Shown: positions 11,812-23,261 of the stretch, piece by piece
Numbering within the stretch: the first letter of the stretch is position 1
Layout: every line of letters starts with the position of its first letter
Origin: Pelobates cultripes
Lineage: Eukaryota > Chordata > Amphibia > Anura > Pelobatidae
Reading direction: 5' to 3'
Assembly: GCA_933207985.1 (NCBI GenBank)
Contig: OW240916.1
Span: forward strand, 294,936,744-295,000,743
Length of the DNA: 64,000 nt
Made by a program: the position numbers and the translations under genes
The notes under the pieces: model-generated
Told to the model about the DNA's origin: nothing
Databases searched by the model: none
The model's input: the letters and a program-made list of their open reading frames with translations, nothing else

Positions 11812-11912
11812 GGCCAGAGACTAATGAAAGTATTTAGAAAATAGGGCAGACTAGATGGGCCGAATGGTTCTTATCTGCCGTCACATTCTATGTTTCTATG
11901 TTTCTATGTTTC
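11386..11912 (+). mobile_element. CR1-like LINE, 5'-truncated copy A
   Basis: Homology with the longer copy at 22234-23261 begins in the C-terminal part of ORF2 and continues through the 3' UTR phrase GGGCCGAATGGTTCTTATC. It ends in repeats of TTTCTATG. Octamer repeats at the 3' end are typical of the CR1 clade (established knowledge). Only the tail of the LINE is present, as expected from incomplete target-primed reverse transcription. Confidence 0.85.
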
Positions 11913-12039
11913 TTATCCCACAAAGCGCTGATCTACCACTCTGCCTTGTGATCACCACTCACACCCCTCCCCAACTGTACAGGAGCCTGTATGTAAAAGT
12001 ACTGCCAGAGGTAGGGTTTTTTGAGGGATGTATTAGGAC

Positions 12040-12317
12040 TAGTGATGTCCCGAACTGTTCACTGAACGGTTCGCGAACGGTTCGCCACAAACGGTTTGCC
12101 GCGGACTCATCATTGAGTAAACTTTGACCCTGTACCTCACAGTCAACAGACACATTCCAGCCAATCAGCAGCAGACCCTCCCTCCCAGACCGTCCCACCT
12201 CCTGGACAGCATCCATTGTGAAGCTGCATTCTTAGTGAGCTGTCCAGGAGGTTCGCGGCGAACCGTTCGTGGCGAACCGTTCGCGAACCGTTCGGCGAAG
12301 AGTTTGGGACATCACTA
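12040..12317. mobile_element. hAT MITE with perfect 8-bp target duplication
   Basis: The element begins TAGTGATGTCCCGAAC and ends with the inverse, GGGACATCACTA. ATTAGGAC flanks it on both sides (12032-12039 and 12318-12325) with eight of eight matches. Subterminal GAACGGTTCGCGAACGGTTC arrays occur in inverted orientation at both ends and may be transposase-binding repeats, as inferred from their position. It is non-coding, 278 bp long. Confidence 0.9.
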
Positions 12318-12325
12318 ATTAGGAC

Positions 12326-13104
12326 AAATATTAATTTGTGCTTTGAGGACAAAGTACTAATGTAGATCATACATATTTCAGAATTTGGTTCTTTTCCAGT
12401 AAATAACCCAAGACAAATTTTTTTAAGAAATACATTTGGAATTTAAGACACATGATCACGTTTAGATTTTGAAATGTTGAAATGGTAGCTAAAAAAACTA
12501 AATGAAAAATATATAAGCAATAAATTACTGTTATTAAGTTTTTCCATATCTGACAATGCAAATTAGTTTCTCTGTGTATAAAAGTGTTACTAATTATTTT
12601 ATGGCAGGTGCAAGTGTGCAGTATCACATTCTGTTTGGGTAGCGCTGCATTTTACCTACCAGACAGACAGGTTCAAAATGTGTTTATCTCTTTAATGTCT
12701 TAAGGTTAAACTGACTATCCATTTAACAAAAATGGTCAACCTCCCAATATGTTAATAATCAAGTCTGATTATTCAGCTGGCCCTTGGCCTATTTGTATGT
12801 CACATCTGAATGAAATGGTAATTTTACTTCTGAAAGCTTCACAGAGAATAGATACAGATCGAATAATGTGTCTGCTTTGTTTGCTTTTCGTATGATTTAG
12901 GAAATCTGCAGGTGTATAGTGCTTTTTTAAAATAAAAAATAAAAAATGAGTGAACAGGTAAATCCCAGAATTGTTTGTTGGTGTCTGTTTGTGTGTCTGT
13001 ATTCATATATACTATTATGCTATCAATATTTTTTAAAAGTCCTTAGCGAATGCTCTCTGTTCTTATTAGCATATTTTGAATGGTGAACTTTTGAAATAAC
13101 TGTC
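12326..13104. other. AT-rich gap, nothing recognised
   Basis: No ORF with a domain and no repeat structure were seen. Confidence 0.5.
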
Positions 13105-13275
13105 GAACCCAACACGAAATTATTCCAAATTATTCAATGCTGTTAAAAACCTTTCCAAATTATTTATCTACAAAGACTCCCAAAGACTTTAATTGTGGCT
13201 TTTGTAGATAAATCATTTGGAACAGTTTTCTAAAAGTGTTAAACCACTTGGAAGGCTTATTAAATCGAGGCCAAA
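13105..13275. repeat. Second copy of the GGCCTC palindromic MITE
   Basis: The right end AAGGCTTATTAAATCGAGGCC is the inverse of the family end seen at 8008. The centre contains TTTATCTACAAAGACTCCC and its inverse. The left arm is degenerate, so the start is approximate. Confidence 0.6.
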
Positions 13276-13848
13276 GCCAGAATTAGAATGGTCAGAAACA
13301 AACGATAATATTGGACCAACTAAATAGTAGAGAAACTATGGTCAGGAGTACATAACTCAATGGAGTCAGGAGAAACCAGACACCAAGGAATGCACTCTCA
13401 AGTACCTGTAGACCATAACTGGAGGACACAGGTCTGAGTGAGGTCTGGGTTTAGGAAGGGTCTATCGGCCAGCGTCATTAGAGCGATGCCAGAACATGCA
13501 CAATAGTTGTCATGAAATAAGGCAAGCCCTGCGTCACTTTGAGAATAATAGAGACTTGAGGTGGACAATCATGATGTCAGAATGACGCACAACACCGCAA
13601 TGTGTGTGGAATCAATTTGTAATGAAGTAGGTAACCTGACAGCAACTCAGTAGTTTTAGACAAATAGTGTTCAAGGTTCCTAGGATCTTCTATTAACTAC
13701 GAGAGACAAGAAAAGCCTCCTTCCAGTTCAATCCATAGCCCCAAGAGTCCCAACCTCTGACTCCTAGCATAAAACAAATAATTTAACAAGATTTATAACA
13801 TACTAATCAGTAAGTTGGGTGGAGCATAAAATTGCCTTAGAGATAGTT
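13276..13848. other. Anonymous sequence
   Basis: Slightly higher GC than its flanks. No ORF or repeat boundary can be supported. Confidence 0.4.
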
Positions 13849-14016
13849 GGGGAGATTTAATAAAAGTGTTCTGTTCTAAACAAAAGTCTTAAAGTACTAA
13901 AAGTGCGGCAGTCACCATGGAAGCAAGTGGTATAGCAGGCACATTCCATTGGTGACTTCATCTATTCTTAATTTTTTCACCACTTCTTAGAACAGAACAC
14001 TTCGATATATCATTAA
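13849..14016. repeat. MITE with GTGTTCTGTTCTAA inverted ends
   Basis: The left end GGGGAGATTTAATAAAAGTG plus TTCTGTTCTAA is mirrored on the right by TTAGAACAGAACACTTCGAT. The interior of about 110 bp is non-coding. Superfamily is not certain. Confidence 0.7.
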
Positions 14017-14967
14017 ATTATTTTAAGCAATTTCCTATCTGCTTCAAGAGCTGAGACAAGCTATTTACTTATTATATGATATCATTATAAGTATATATCA
14101 TTTAATGTTTTTACAGTGTTTATGTCCATTCTATGTATTATTTGAAATATATAATTTATTACACTTTTCATTTCAGCTTCCAATTCTAGAGTGCATCATT
14201 GCTATTTTCCCTCTGAAAAACAATTCCCTCTAGTACCATAATATATTTGTGGATGCATTTTCAAAGTCTGTATCATGCCAACCTCTCTGCTTACATTTAA
14301 TTTAGTGTATTTAATGACAGGTGGGACCAGCTGCATAGTAGGGAATAACTGCTACAAATATGTAATTACTTACAGATAGAGTACCCACAATTTGTTCTTA
14401 GAAGGATCTTGGACATTGAGTGAATTTAAATACATTCCATACACTGGATTTTTTTTCTCTTTATGTTTTTGAATATTTTGTTTATCCACAGTTTATTTTC
14501 ACAGTTGTTTTGTTTGGGACACAGCACACTAGTACCTGTTAGATTCAAACAAAGCTCTTCAAATGTTGTGTTTTGTTTTTTTAATACATATATATATATA
14601 TTGTCTTCTTATGTGTTGTTTATGTTTAGTTGTTAATTTTATCAGGTGATCTATTGTAATCGGTCATAAAAATATTTAGCTTGTTTCTTTAAAACATTAA
14701 GCCTTAGAAGGTTTTTATAATCCCTCTGGTTTGGAAACTAAATTGTATTAATGTACTTTCAGTACGTACATCATACGGAGATACTCTCCATTCCTATTGA
14801 GTATTTTATTTATAGTTAACAAGGTTCACCCTTTGTTGGACATCTTGCAGATAACCCAAAGCGAAAGAAGGTTGTGAGGATTTGGAACTGTTTGACTGAA
14901 AGACAAAGGGACATATAGGGAATGGGTGCAGTTCTGGAGACAAAAACGGGAATTAGATCTTGTCCCC
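14017..14967. other. AT-rich interval
   Basis: It contains a short (TA)n run near 14588. Nothing else is recognised. Confidence 0.5.
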
Positions 14968-15032
14968 TTAACCCTGCAATGGTAATGATTGCAGTTTCCT
15001 GAGAAACTGCAACAATTACATTGCAGGGTTAA
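14968..15032. repeat. Hairpin around TTAACCCTGCAATG
   Basis: TTAACCCTGCAATG...TTGCAGTTTC is mirrored by GAAACTGCAACAATTAC...GGGTTAA, giving an imperfect stem of about 30 bp with a tiny loop. It may be a fragment of a TTAA-type MITE. Confidence 0.6.
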
Positions 15033-15281
15033 GACCGCAACAAGAGGCAATTCCTCATGGTTAAGCGACTTTTGGTCACGCTCTGCGTGAGTACATCCAG
15101 CCTCAATAAAATGCTTTTTGCAGCAACGCTTTACTATGGGGCAGGCCTAATGCGCTCGCAGCATTTGCCACACATGCATACCCGTTGGGTGATGTCGGAA
15201 GGGGCAGAGTGCTAACTCAGCATCGAGGGACATCGTCGCTGGAATTGGATAAGTACACATAGGGTTTATTAACCCTTACAC

Positions 15282-16702
15282 CAAGCATGTCAAACTTGCG
15301 GTCCACAATGGATATATTTGCGGCCCACCTACCCTGGGGCCACTTTGTGTTGTGACTGCGTTGTGACTGCGACCAGCCACATGACAGGAAAGATATTTCC
15401 TGTCTGATTCTTGTCTTCCTTACCATGATCGCGTGCTCCTGCAGAGGAGAGTCTGGCCTGCTTGAGCAAAGAAGAGCAGGGGTGGAACTGGAGGACGGGC
15501 AGCTCATCTTAAGGTAGAGGAAGAGGGGCTTGGGGACCTTCCTGTGCAGTGAGTTAAATTGGGGAGGGGCATTGTATTAATTTGAGGGAGGAAGGGCAGG
15601 GCATTAAATTGGGGGAGGGAGTGGGCAGTGTATACATTTTATAAAGGGGGCACTGAATTAATTTGGGATAAGGAGGGGGCCAGCATATTCAATTGGGGAG
15701 GGGGCAATGTATTAATTTGAGGGAGGAAAGGGGAAGTGTATTAGAGTGGTGGGAGAGGGAGGCAGTGTATTAGAGTGGTGGGAGGGGGCAGTGTATTAAA
15801 TTGGAAGGAGGACAGCATATTAATTTGGGGAAGGTAGGGGGTTGCAGTGTATTAGAGTGGTGGGAGGGGGCAGTATGTTAAATTGGGGGGAGGGCAGTGT
15901 ATTAATTAGGGGAAGGGAGGGGGCAGTGTATTAGAGTGGTGGGAGGGACGGCAGTGTGTTTAGAGTGTTGGGAGGAGGGGTATTGTATTCAATTAGAGTG
16001 GAGGGAGGAGGGACAGTATATTAGATTGGTTGGAGGGGCCAGTGTATTAGAGTGGAGGGAGGGGGGACAGTGTATTGGATTTGTGGGTAATGTATTGGAT
16101 TTGTATGCAGTGCATTAGAATGGGGGGAGGGGGCAGTGTGCTGAATTTGAGGGCAATGCATTGGATTTGTGGGCAGTGTATTAGAATGGGGGGAGGGGGT
16201 AGTGTATTAGATTGAGTCTGCATGGAGGCGCTGAAAGCTAAACATGGAGATGCTGATTGGCTGTGCAGCTTTTTGCCACACATGCACAATAGCCTCCCAA
16301 TGTTTTCCTATGGGAAAGCATTGGATTGGCTGAGATCATCAATTTTGATGATCTCAGCCAAAGTGAAGAACACACTCATAGGACTTCAAAATCAACAAGA
16401 CAACGTCATTTGTTTTTTTACAGCTGTGCTACATCATACATTCACCATTGCAATCCCATTACCAAACATTTCTTAATATGTCAAGGTAGTTGGACTGACA
16501 CGTTGTTTATATGCAAATGCACGTCTCGTTAGAATAAATTCGCTCTTTTGTTTACTTTGAAGCCCTACAAACTTTTTTTATACTGTACTTTTCTAAATAA
16601 ACCTATGTTTCTATGAAAGCTGAAGTTTACGTTTTTTCTCCCCCACATAAACTTAAACCTTGTTTATTTGGCCCTTGTTACCCTTTAAGTTTGACATGCA
16701 TG
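15282..16702. mobile_element. Non-autonomous hAT element with internal minisatellite
   Basis: The left end CAAGCATGTCAAACTTG and right end (inverse CATGCATGTCAAACTT) form the terminal repeats. CCTTACAC flanks both sides (15274-15281 and 16703-16710) with eight of eight matches. The interior holds a G-rich minisatellite (15520-16215) and a perfect short palindrome at 16328-16359. No transposase frame is visible, so it must have moved with an enzyme supplied elsewhere. Confidence 0.85.
15520..16215 (+). repeat. GGCAGTGTATTAGAGTGGTG minisatellite
   Basis: Irregular units of roughly 25-40 bp are built from GGGAGGGGGCAGTGTATTA plus variable links such as GAGTGGTGG, AATTGGG or TTTGAGGG. It occupies about half of the hAT element that contains it. 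Confidence 0.85.
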
Positions 16703-16710
16703 CCTTACAC

Positions 16711-18000
16711 TGTGGGGGTGGACCACAAAGGAGCTATAGTGCTAGAAATACTACTTTTATATATTGTATAGTATGCATAATTTTAAAAACTAAATATCAT
16801 TACATTTAATCAAATGTAATAGGCTTATTAAAAAATTGAAAGTGAAAATTTGATGACAGTTGTCCTTTAAATGCCACAAATTCTACTTCCTTAAATTCTA
16901 GTATATTCAACTGAATTTTTTGCTACTAGAAATTAAAGGTTAAAACTGGTAAGATGTTTTGTGTTACCCCAATCCTCTATACTAAACATTAAATCCTTTT
17001 TTATATGGATACAAGCTAGGAGCATGCACTTTGGGATTTGGTTCAAATTAAACTCACACCTTGTCTATGTTAAGACATCAATGTGTTAACCGAGTAAAGC
17101 TTGCCAAAATAGCCTTACGCAGACTAATTTTACTTCAGTGTGTTTTATGAGCAAATGTTCACAACCTATTGGAGGTCAGCGTTAATCCAAACCAGTTTGC
17201 CCAGTCCCTTGTGCAAACACAATTCTTACTTGAACATTTTTGAAGCCCCCCTTAGACATTAGCAAGTACTGCAATATAAAATATAGCAAATGTTTAGAAG
17301 CCGCACAGAACAGCAGTGCCTTTGGCAAAGTGAGAATAGCAGTCTTGTATCCCAGCTTTCCTTCCCTATGACGTAAACTATAATGTTCTAATTAGTGTGT
17401 CCATCTGCATTAACATTAGAGCTTGTTTCTACAGGTGGTGACTGTTTCTACAAATGTTTAACATGCCGTCGGACAAATGTCTTTTTGTGTTTCTGTAGTT
17501 TAAATGCACTACACATCCTGTGGATGATAAAGCCGCAAACTAGTCAGAGCATAATTACAGAATGTATAAATATATGTTTGTGTGTGTAAACTAGATCGAG
17601 TATATATATCAATAGATAAATAGATATTGTTCTTCTTTATGCAATTATGCATTGGTATACATGTATGCGTATGTGTTTAGAGGATGTAAATAAGGAACAG
17701 ATCTTTACTTGGAGGAATAGCAATCAAGACTTTAGTTTCTAAAAAGTGAACAGTATAGAGCAGCAAGTTGTTTGACAAAAAAAGATGAGTTGGGAAATGT
17801 GACCATCTCGGCTATATTTGGAACAGGAAGGGTCTCTTGATCTTAACATTTCTACATCATTTGGCAATTCAACACAACTGACTTGGGTTTATTCGCTAAA
17901 TGCCGTATTGACGCGATTTGAAATCTGATTTGCAAAAAAATGTTTGTCTACATTTTGCAATTTGTATTATGGTTCACACCAACTAGATGTTTAGCAAATA
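16711..18000. other. AT-rich interval
   Basis: No gene recognised. The ORF at 17395-17589 has no known domain. Confidence 0.5.
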
Positions 18001-18322
18001 CAGGTTGACCTCACTTTACAACCTACCTGTTTTACGACAGCTCGCACTTACGACCAGCTCTCTATCATGTGGATTCAAGGGATTCCACTCATTAGAGAGT
18101 TGGTCTATGTTTGGGGAATTTCCTGCACTAGTGAGCTAATATATGTTTGGGGAAGCTTCCCCGAACATAGACCTGCTCTCTTGCACATGCTCACTAGTGC
18201 ATCCTCACTTACCGACCTATTCGGTTTACGACTGAGTCGTAAAAATAGAACCAACCACCGACCTATTCATTTTACGACCAAGTCGTAAAAAAGGAACCCG
18301 ATTGGTAAGTGAGGACTGCCTG
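18001..18322. mobile_element. hAT-like MITE, CAGGtTGaCCTCACTT ends
   Basis: It starts CAGGTTGACCTCACTT and ends AAGTGAGGACTGCCTG, which are inverted with two mismatches. TTTACGAC / GTCGTAAA motifs recur inside in both orientations. Flanking 8-mers match at only about four of eight positions, so the target duplication has decayed or the ends are slightly misplaced. Confidence 0.6.
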
Positions 18323-18452
18323 TGCACCCAATTATTTAAAAATCATTCATATAGGATCTTGATGTATGGTACACATAAAATGAAAAGAAATTAATGATTT
18401 TGTAGCAATTCAGTATACATCTTACCTCACAAATGTCTGTATCGTCAAGATG

Positions 18453-18458
<6 letters not shown>

Positions 18459-18482
<24 letters not shown>
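18459..18482. repeat. (AT)n microsatellite
   Basis: An uninterrupted run of alternating T and A. Confidence 0.9.
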
Positions 18483-18483
<1 letters not shown>

Positions 18484-19299
18484 AAACTGTCTTGTTAAGA
18501 CAAACACACCTTCCAATTCTGGATTCAAGGCAGTGAATTTCTCCATCAAAACTCCATTCAACTCCATCTGTTAGCAGTAAATTACACACCTCTCCACACT
18601 TTACATCAGCCAATTTAGCTCAAACTACAGAATTGTATTCTGGCAGCAAAGGGTGAAAGAGGAAGGCTCCGGTTGGGCTTCTTTACAGGCTGCAATAGTA
18701 GCCTGCAATGCCCTGTGTACTGCAAATGCCCGTTTTTTGTTTTTTTTTAGAAAGTATAATGTACATAGACTTTAGTTTTACATATTAAAGGTGTTTTTTC
18801 GGGATGAAACATTCCCAACGTTCTACGGGTTCTTTACAAATACCCATAAGAAAGATAGTTCAACATTTGTCACTTTATTTTGTCATACCCACCATGTGTA
18901 ACAATATATTATTTCTTCTTCCACAGTACACTACAATACAATGATTTTATTTGTTTTTTGTTAGTTAAAACATTTTGGTGGTGAAAGGGTTAATGGTGTG
19001 TTGTATTTCATTACTGAAAAATCAGAGAGTAGTCTGACAAAAAATATCAGAAAGAAAAAGAAAGAAGACCTATGTATTACAAACTGAAGGGCTTTATGGG
19101 TCTGGAGTGTCCCTTTAACTAAGGTACTATATCCCTGTACATCTGCACAGAGTAAAAAACACAACTTGTACAGCAGCATAATGACACAATGTCACAATGG
19201 AAGATGGAATGTAACTGGTTATAGATGCTACCAAGCCGCTATAGAGCATTAATTAACCCTTTTCCAATATTAAGTAGACAATGGTCCACATACTCAACG
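18483..19299. other. Mixed sequence with a T2-like MITE end at 19080-19118
   Basis: GTCTGGAGTGTCCCTTTAA at 19100-19118 is the mirror of the TTAAAGGGACACTCC left end used by T2-like MITEs. A partner end is not evident. The rest is anonymous. Confidence 0.4.
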
Positions 19300-19870
19300 T
19301 GTAACCAAAAATGCAAGTTTATTGGAACAGTGTATGAGCAACGTTTCAGCCCTCAAAAAGTCTTTTTTAGCCCTCACAGAAAGTCTAGAGAATTTCATTT
19401 GCAAGCCCTATATCTGACCATGTAACTTTACAAAATCCCATAAAACGTGTGAGAGATGAACATAAATATGAGTGTTTAGAGCAGTAAAACGCATAATGAC
19501 TATGATATTATCAGCGAAAGTGCAGTTTTTGTGTGAAAAATGCAAAAAAAATACCTCAACGCCACGGTTTGTGACTAAGTGGCTCCACAAAGAATAGACA
19601 TACCCCATTTTGAATCTTTGGGTTGTCTACGTTTGCAAATAGTATGTCACGATGAGGGTCATTTTCATTCCTGGGCTGCCATACTTTCTCAAAGGCAACA
19701 TAGGCTCAGATTTCAATGTGTAAAAACTGAAATGGGCAAGCCCTATGTCTGACCCTGTAACTTTCTAAAACACCATGACTCCTGTACATGTGGGCATCAT
19801 TGTACTTATGGAACATCACGGCATACAAATATGTGTGTTTTATTGCATTAAAAGTTAATGCTGTTCTGAC
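19300..19870. repeat. Two diverged copies of a roughly 335-bp unit
   Basis: GCAAGCCCTATATCTGACC at 19401 and GCAAGCCCTATGTCTGACC at 19736 start two related stretches. Both continue into TGTAACTTT-(C/A)-AAAA and later AACAT...ATATG..TGT blocks. The spacing is 335 bp. It looks like a fragment of a satellite or an element with internal duplication. Confidence 0.5.
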
Positions 19871-20003
19871 ATCTGAATTATTATTATGACCGCCTGCCAA
19901 CTAGTCAAGATTCTGTAACTCCGAAGCACCATATGGACTTATCATGAAACAAACAAAATGGTCAATGGGGACAGCCATTAAATGTTGATTTTATTCACAG
20001 AGC

Positions 20004-20164
20004 AAGTGAGAAGTGACCAACAGAGGGAAACAAAAGAGGACTAGTTAAAGAAATCTCTAGTTATAGTTTATATATTTAATAATTACTTAATATATAAATA
20101 TAGATTATTTTCTTTTACCGCTTCTATTTTTTTTCCCCTCTGTTGGTTGCTTCTTTCTACTTGA
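20004..20164. repeat. Imperfect palindrome, MITE-like
   Basis: The left arm with GACCAACAGAGGGAAA is mirrored by the right arm with TTTCCCCTCTGTTGGTTGC. The AT-rich centre (TATATTTAATAATTAC) is also self-complementary, so the whole 160 bp folds back with small bulges. Confidence 0.65.
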
Positions 20165-20989
20165 TCTATAAACCAAATAGCAGGAAAATGCACCAGTCTA
20201 CTGCAAAATATTTACATAATATTTATCTTTATTTTATATGTATTTATTAATGTTTTATATGTTTTGCAGGATGCTGATTGGACCATTATCACGTTCTTTT
20301 GGTTCCTTTAAAAAATTCTCCCCCGAAACAATTGCATGGACGGAGTTCATCTGAGCCAAAACACCACATTTCTGACCACCCGAACAAAAAGATAAATTTA
20401 TGGTAAATCGATTCGGCACAAGTCTACTTGTTACATTGTAAAGGCCAAGTACATAGTTGACAGGAAAAGATGTATTGCCTGTTTGTATTCTCCTTTTGTT
20501 CTGAAAGGATCTAGCTATGAACTAGAGCTGGTAAATGATTGAAAACCTGTTTAAATGTATTTATTCTGCTGGTATTTAATTGCATTTAATTTTATTTTTG
20601 TTGCTGTTGTTTAATGGGCTAATTTGTATTGAGATGTCCAACTTGGCACTTGTATTCAAACGTACATATTTTTTCCTCTTGATAAATAGCTCAAAAACCG
20701 CTGCTGATGTTTCAGTGGGCTAACTGATTCCAATGCATGACCTGTGGAGGCATAGGATTAATCCAGAAATGTAAACATATAGGTGGCCTAGTAAATGTGA
20801 CCTGGCATTGCAGTTTCTAACAGGCTTTTCTCTTTGAATAGTTTTTATTAGGTATTTAACATTATAATAAAATAAAAATAACAATAATTACAATTACAAA
20901 AATAGGGAAGGACAAACTGGGGGCTAGGGTATCCATCCAAATTAACATTTTTTTGTATGATATTGATATGTTTATGTTTTTTCGAGAAT
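20165..20989. other. AT-rich interval
   Basis: No gene recognised. The right part may include the 3' UTR of the minus-strand LINE that follows. Confidence 0.4.
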
Positions 20990-21600
20990 AATAAAATATA
21001 TTCATGTAAAACGAATAAAATAAGTTCGTACAACAAACAATTCACACTTTGAATATCTTGGATTATAAAAGATAAGAATTTTTAACCTTGTTTTCACACT
21101 CAGTTCAGAAGTAGTGAAGTTGATCCCATAATAAAGATGGCCGTCTAATAGTCTAATGCTAACTTTAATACATAAACTATTGAAGGCAGAGGAAGGGATT
21201 TCCAATATCTCGGTAAGAAGGATTTAGCGGCTATAAGAATATTTCCTATTATTACTCGGTCCTTTTTATTAACAGACTCTGGAAATTTTTTAAAGATCTC
21301 AAGTACCAATGCATAGATGTTAATACCTGGGTCAACAGATTTTGGCAACTTGATTCACTACAGAATTTAGCAAGTTTAAGGCAATACCACCAAATGTGTG
21401 ACATGGTACTCATCCCACCCCACTCCCTCCATCATCTATCTGAGACTTTAGAATTCATATTGTGAAGGTGTGATGGAACCATAGTGTCAAACAACGTTTA
21501 TTTTCTGCCATTTTGGCTCAGATACACAACCTAGTAAATAGTATTTTGGAACAACTTTAATTTGATACAATGTTGGGTTTTTTGTGTTGAGGCCTCTTAC
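20990..21600 (-). pseudogene. L1/Tx1-like ORF2 C-terminal remnant
   Basis: Minus-strand frames contain TMSHIWWYCLKLAKFC (near 21400) and, in another frame, NILIAAKSFLPRYWKS (near 21210). L1-clade ORF2 proteins end with a His-Trp-Trp-x-Cys-type segment followed by an ILLLAK...I.W.W KS-type helix, and the spacing fits. Frameshifts and stops separate the pieces. The assignment is based on these two phrases only. RT and endonuclease regions are not present upstream in recognisable form, so the copy is short or heavily decayed. Confidence 0.5.
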
Positions 21601-22233
21601 CAATATGAAATCCCGAGCCAGTCAAGTAATGGAATGCCCAGACATAATATAAAACTGCACCATTAAGTTCACATTTAGGCTACTGTTGCCAGTGAAGCAG
21701 AAATGATGATGTGATGATATATGTCTTAGCTTCCCATGACTTTCTGTTGAATGTAGAAAAGTTTGTTTTGTAAGCACCCTTAAAAAATGTGAGAAAATAT
21801 AAGTGCTCCTCGGGTTTCCCTAGAGCAGTGTGAGAAACAGAGAAAATATGTATCAAAGAAAATAAACTGCTTATCACTCACAAAAAGGTATTTGAAGCCT
21901 ATTTCAAAAGATTTAAGCGCTGCCAAAATGTGAATTCAGTTTGACATTCACGGCATGCTCTACACATTAAAAAAATATATAGATGGAGCATTGCTGAGTT
22001 CAGAATGATTTATGCTTAAAGTTGAAGACAATTTTCTGATCAATTTATTTTGGATAAGGCATAGTTTGGGAAGCGAAGCAATTTGAAGAATTTAGAGTAG
22101 CACGTGTCTGGCCTCTAGAAAATAAACACTTTTATTCCAAAATCTTTGATTTGTTTTTTTCATTATAAATGAAATATATGGGAGTTATTTATAAAAACTA
22201 ACTGAAAGAAATGTTAAAGACAGACCAACATGA
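21601..22233. other. Anonymous AT-rich sequence
   Basis: No feature recognised up to the start of the CR1 homology. Confidence 0.5.
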
Positions 22234-23172
22234 AAAAGGACATGGGTAAGGAGGGCTTATGGGTACACCAGTGGGGTACCTCAGGGATCTGTACTTGGAC
22301 CCATTCTCTTTAATGTTTTTATTAGTGATATTGCAGAAGGCCTTGATGGTAAGGTATGTCTTTTTGCTGATGATACGAAGATATGTAACAGGGTTGAGGT
22401 TCCAGGAGGGATAAACCAAATGGCAAATGATTTAGGTAAACTAGAAAAATGGTCAGAGTTGTGGCAACTGACATTTAATGTGGGTAAGTGTAAGATAATG
22501 CATCTTGGACGTAAAAACCCAAGGGCAGAGTACAGAATATTTGATAGAGTCCTAACCTCAACATATGAGGAAAGGGATTTAGGGGTGATTATTTCTGATG
22601 ACTTAAAGGTAGGCAGACAATGTAATAGAGCAGCAGGAAATGCTAGCAGAATGCTTGGTTGTATAGGGAGAGGTATTAGCAGTAGAAAGAGGGAAGTGCT
22701 CATGCCATTGTACAGAACACTGGTGAGACCTCACTTGGAGTATTGTACACAGTACTGGAGACCGTATCTTCAGAAGGATATTGATACCTTAGAGAGGGTT
22801 CAGAGAAGGGCTACTAAACTGGTTCATGGATTGCGGGATAAAACTTACCAGGAAAGGTTAAAGGATCTTAACATGTATAGCTTGGAGGAAAGACGAGACA
22901 GGGGGGATATGATAGAAACATTTAAATACATAAAGGGAATCAACACAGTAAAGGAGGAGACTATATTTAAAAGAAGAAAAACTACCACAACAAGAGGACA
23001 TAGTCTTAAATTAGAGGGGCAAAGGTTTAAAAATAATATCAGGAAGTATTACTTTACTGAGAGGGTAGTGGATTCGTGGAATAGCCTTCCAGCTGAAGTG
23101 GTAGAGGTTAACATAGTAAAGGAGTTTAAGCATGCGTGGGATAGGCATAAGACTATCCTAACTATAAAATAA
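22234..23172 (+). pseudogene. CR1 ORF2: C-terminal half of reverse transcriptase to the end
   Basis: The frame is open from 22234 to a TAA at 23170-23172. It carries GVPQGSVLGPILFN (RT motif B), then VCLFADDTKI, which includes the catalytic Asp-Asp pair, then CKIMHLGR, YEERDLGVIISDDLK and PLYRTLVRPHLEYC, all standard in CR1/L2-type RTs, and finally the LERVQRRATKL C-terminal segment. The first ATG in the frame is at 22420, after the catalytic motif, so an ATG-to-stop call misses the active site. The endonuclease and the N-terminal RT fingers are missing, so the copy is dead despite its clean frame. Confidence 0.88.
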
Positions 23173-23261
23173 GGCCAGGGACTAATAGAAGTATTTAGAG
23201 AATTGAGCAGACTAGATGGGCCGAATGGTTCTTATCTGCCGTCACATTCTATGTTTCTATG
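22234..23261 (+). mobile_element. CR1-like LINE, longer copy B
   Basis: This 5'-truncated LINE starts within the RT domain and runs through the end of ORF2, the 3' UTR phrase GGGCCGAATGGTTCTTATC and the octamer TTTCTATG. It is nearly identical by eye to copy A over the shared 520 bp, which suggests that the family was active fairly recently. Copies C, D and E (45650, 47762, 52810) are shorter. Confidence 0.9.

Noticed and set aside
22281..22703. 140-codon minus-strand ORF
   Set aside because: Antisense shadow of the CR1 ORF2 frame, which has clear RT motifs on the plus strand.
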